From the NCBI GenBank assembly GCA_002411515.1, contig DHTF01000051.1:55159-68738 (forward strand): 13,580 bases of DNA, given 5' to 3'. Shown here in pieces: positions 12,871-13,580 of this stretch. This stretch comes from Proteiniphilum sp. UBA5267 (GTDB lineage Bacteria; Bacteroidota; Bacteroidia; Bacteroidales; Dysgonomonadaceae). The position numbers and the translations under genes were made by a program. The first letter of the stretch is position 1, and each line of letters opens with the position of its first letter. The notes under the pieces are model-generated. The model ran no database searches and was not told the DNA's origin. It saw only the letters and a program-made list of their open reading frames with translations.

Positions 12871-13580
12871 ATGAGAGTATGTAGACCGTTTGTCCTATTT
12901 CTACTTATGATGCTTGGAGGAGAACTCTCCTTGTTGGCTCAGAATAGAGTGATCTCCGGGAAAATCTTTGATGCGGAACAACAACCCATGATAGGAGTCA
13001 CTGTTCAGCTCGATGGTACGACTAAGGGTGTAATCTCCTCTGTGGATGGGATTTTTGCGCTTGAAGTTCCATCAGGAGAAGCAACATTGAATGTCTCATT
13101 TGTGGGATATATAACACAAAAAGTTCGTATTGCGCCAAACCAAACCGAGGTCACCATCAACATGACGGAAGATGCCGTGCTTCTTGAAGAGGCCATCGTG
13201 GTGGGTTACGGCACACAGAAAAGGGTCAACCTGACCGGTTCTGTCTCCGTGGTAGGAGGAAAAGAACTCGAAGACCGTGTGGCACATTCTGTCACGCACA
13301 TGTTGCAGGGTGCTGTTTCAGGCCTTAACATCACCACCTCTTCAGGTAGACCGGGTAGTACCCCATCCATCAATGTCAGGGGTGTCACCTCAATCAATGG
13401 AGCCGAGCCGCTTGTGTTGATCGACGGTGCAGTAGGCGATCTCAATCGCATCAATCCCAACGATGTGGAGTCTATTTCTGTCATCAAAGACGCTGCCGCA
13501 GCTGCCGTATACGGAGCACGTGCTGCATTTGGTGTCATCCTTGTTACCACCAAATCAGGTACTGCCAGAGATGGAAAAGC
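12871..13580 (+). CDS. SusC/RagA-family TonB-linked outer-membrane protein (N-terminal part)
   Basis: The first 236 codons of a gene expected to run about 1000. A signal peptide (about 5-24, ending LLAQN) precedes a carboxypeptidase-regulatory-like domain (about 26-100, with SGKIFDAEQQPMIGVTVQL and VSFVGY). This is followed by the SusC hallmark EEAIVVGYGTQKRVNLTGSV (107-126) and the receptor plug with INVRGV (167-172), LVLIDG (181-186) and SISVIKDAAAAAVYGARAAF (201-220). It forms the beta-barrel of a SusCD nutrient importer powered by TonB. No STN domain is present at the N-terminus, so direct anti-sigma-factor signalling through it is unlikely. A susD partner would be expected beyond the right edge. 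The 48-base gap before it shows no exact TAnnTTTG element, so it is probably transcribed from upstream. The substrate is inferred only from the phosphoesterase neighbours. Confidence 0.95.
   Translation, partial: MRVCRPFVLFLLMMLGGELSLLAQNRVISGKIFDAEQQPMIGVTVQLDGTTKGVISSVDGIFALEVPSGEATLNVSFVGYITQKVRIAPNQTEVTINMTEDAVLLEEAIVVGYGTQKRVNLTGSVSVVGGKELEDRVAHSVTHMLQGAVSGLNITTSSGRPGSTPSINVRGVTSINGAEPLVLIDGAVGDLNRINPNDVESISVIKDAAAAAVYGARAAFGVILVTTKSGTARDGK

Overview
The window comes from a Bacteroidota chromosome, probably order Bacteroidales. Four things point there: a SusC/RagA-type TonB-linked outer-membrane protein, a NigD-like lipoprotein, exported proteins whose signal peptides end in Ala-Gln, and promoters of the Bacteroidota form TTTG-N19-TAnnTTTG instead of E. 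coli-type -35/-10 boxes. A finer placement (for example Dysgonomonadaceae-like) would be a guess. I see no RNA genes, insertion sequences, phage genes or CRISPR arrays.

Left part (1-3840): a housekeeping translational GTPase, typA/bipA, runs leftward off the window edge. It is separated by a 351-base intergenic region, rich in repeats and promoter-like elements, from a rightward AraC-HTH/O6-methylguanine-DNA methyltransferase fusion (Ada-like, lacking the N-terminal methyl-sensor domain). Next comes an exported protein made of two TonB C-terminal domains, behind its own well-formed promoter.

Right part (3911-13580): a glycerol-3-phosphate (G3P) and phosphodiester locus. A DeoR/GlpR-type repressor and a NigD-like lipoprotein read leftward and overlap by one base (TAATG). 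Divergently, after a 340-base control region, come a glpD-type FAD G3P dehydrogenase and a GlpT-type G3P transporter. These are followed with short gaps by an exported HAD phosphatase, an exported glycerophosphodiester phosphodiesterase (GDPD), a probably surface-anchored calcineurin-like metallophosphoesterase lipoprotein, and the start of a SusC-type porin that leaves the window.

Taken together, the right part reads like a polysaccharide-utilisation locus rebuilt for phosphate diesters. SusC (with a SusD expected just outside) would take up a glycerophosphodiester-type substrate, surface and periplasmic phosphoesterases would release G3P, GlpT would import it, and GlpD would oxidise it to dihydroxyacetone phosphate. 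The GlpR-like repressor probably senses G3P. The 340-base control region has two near-perfect divergent promoters, and between them two perfect 20-base palindromes whose centres are 51 bases apart, plus a tandem 10-base repeat next to the glpD promoter. These are the best operator candidates. The integrated phosphodiester role is inference; the individual gene families are well supported.
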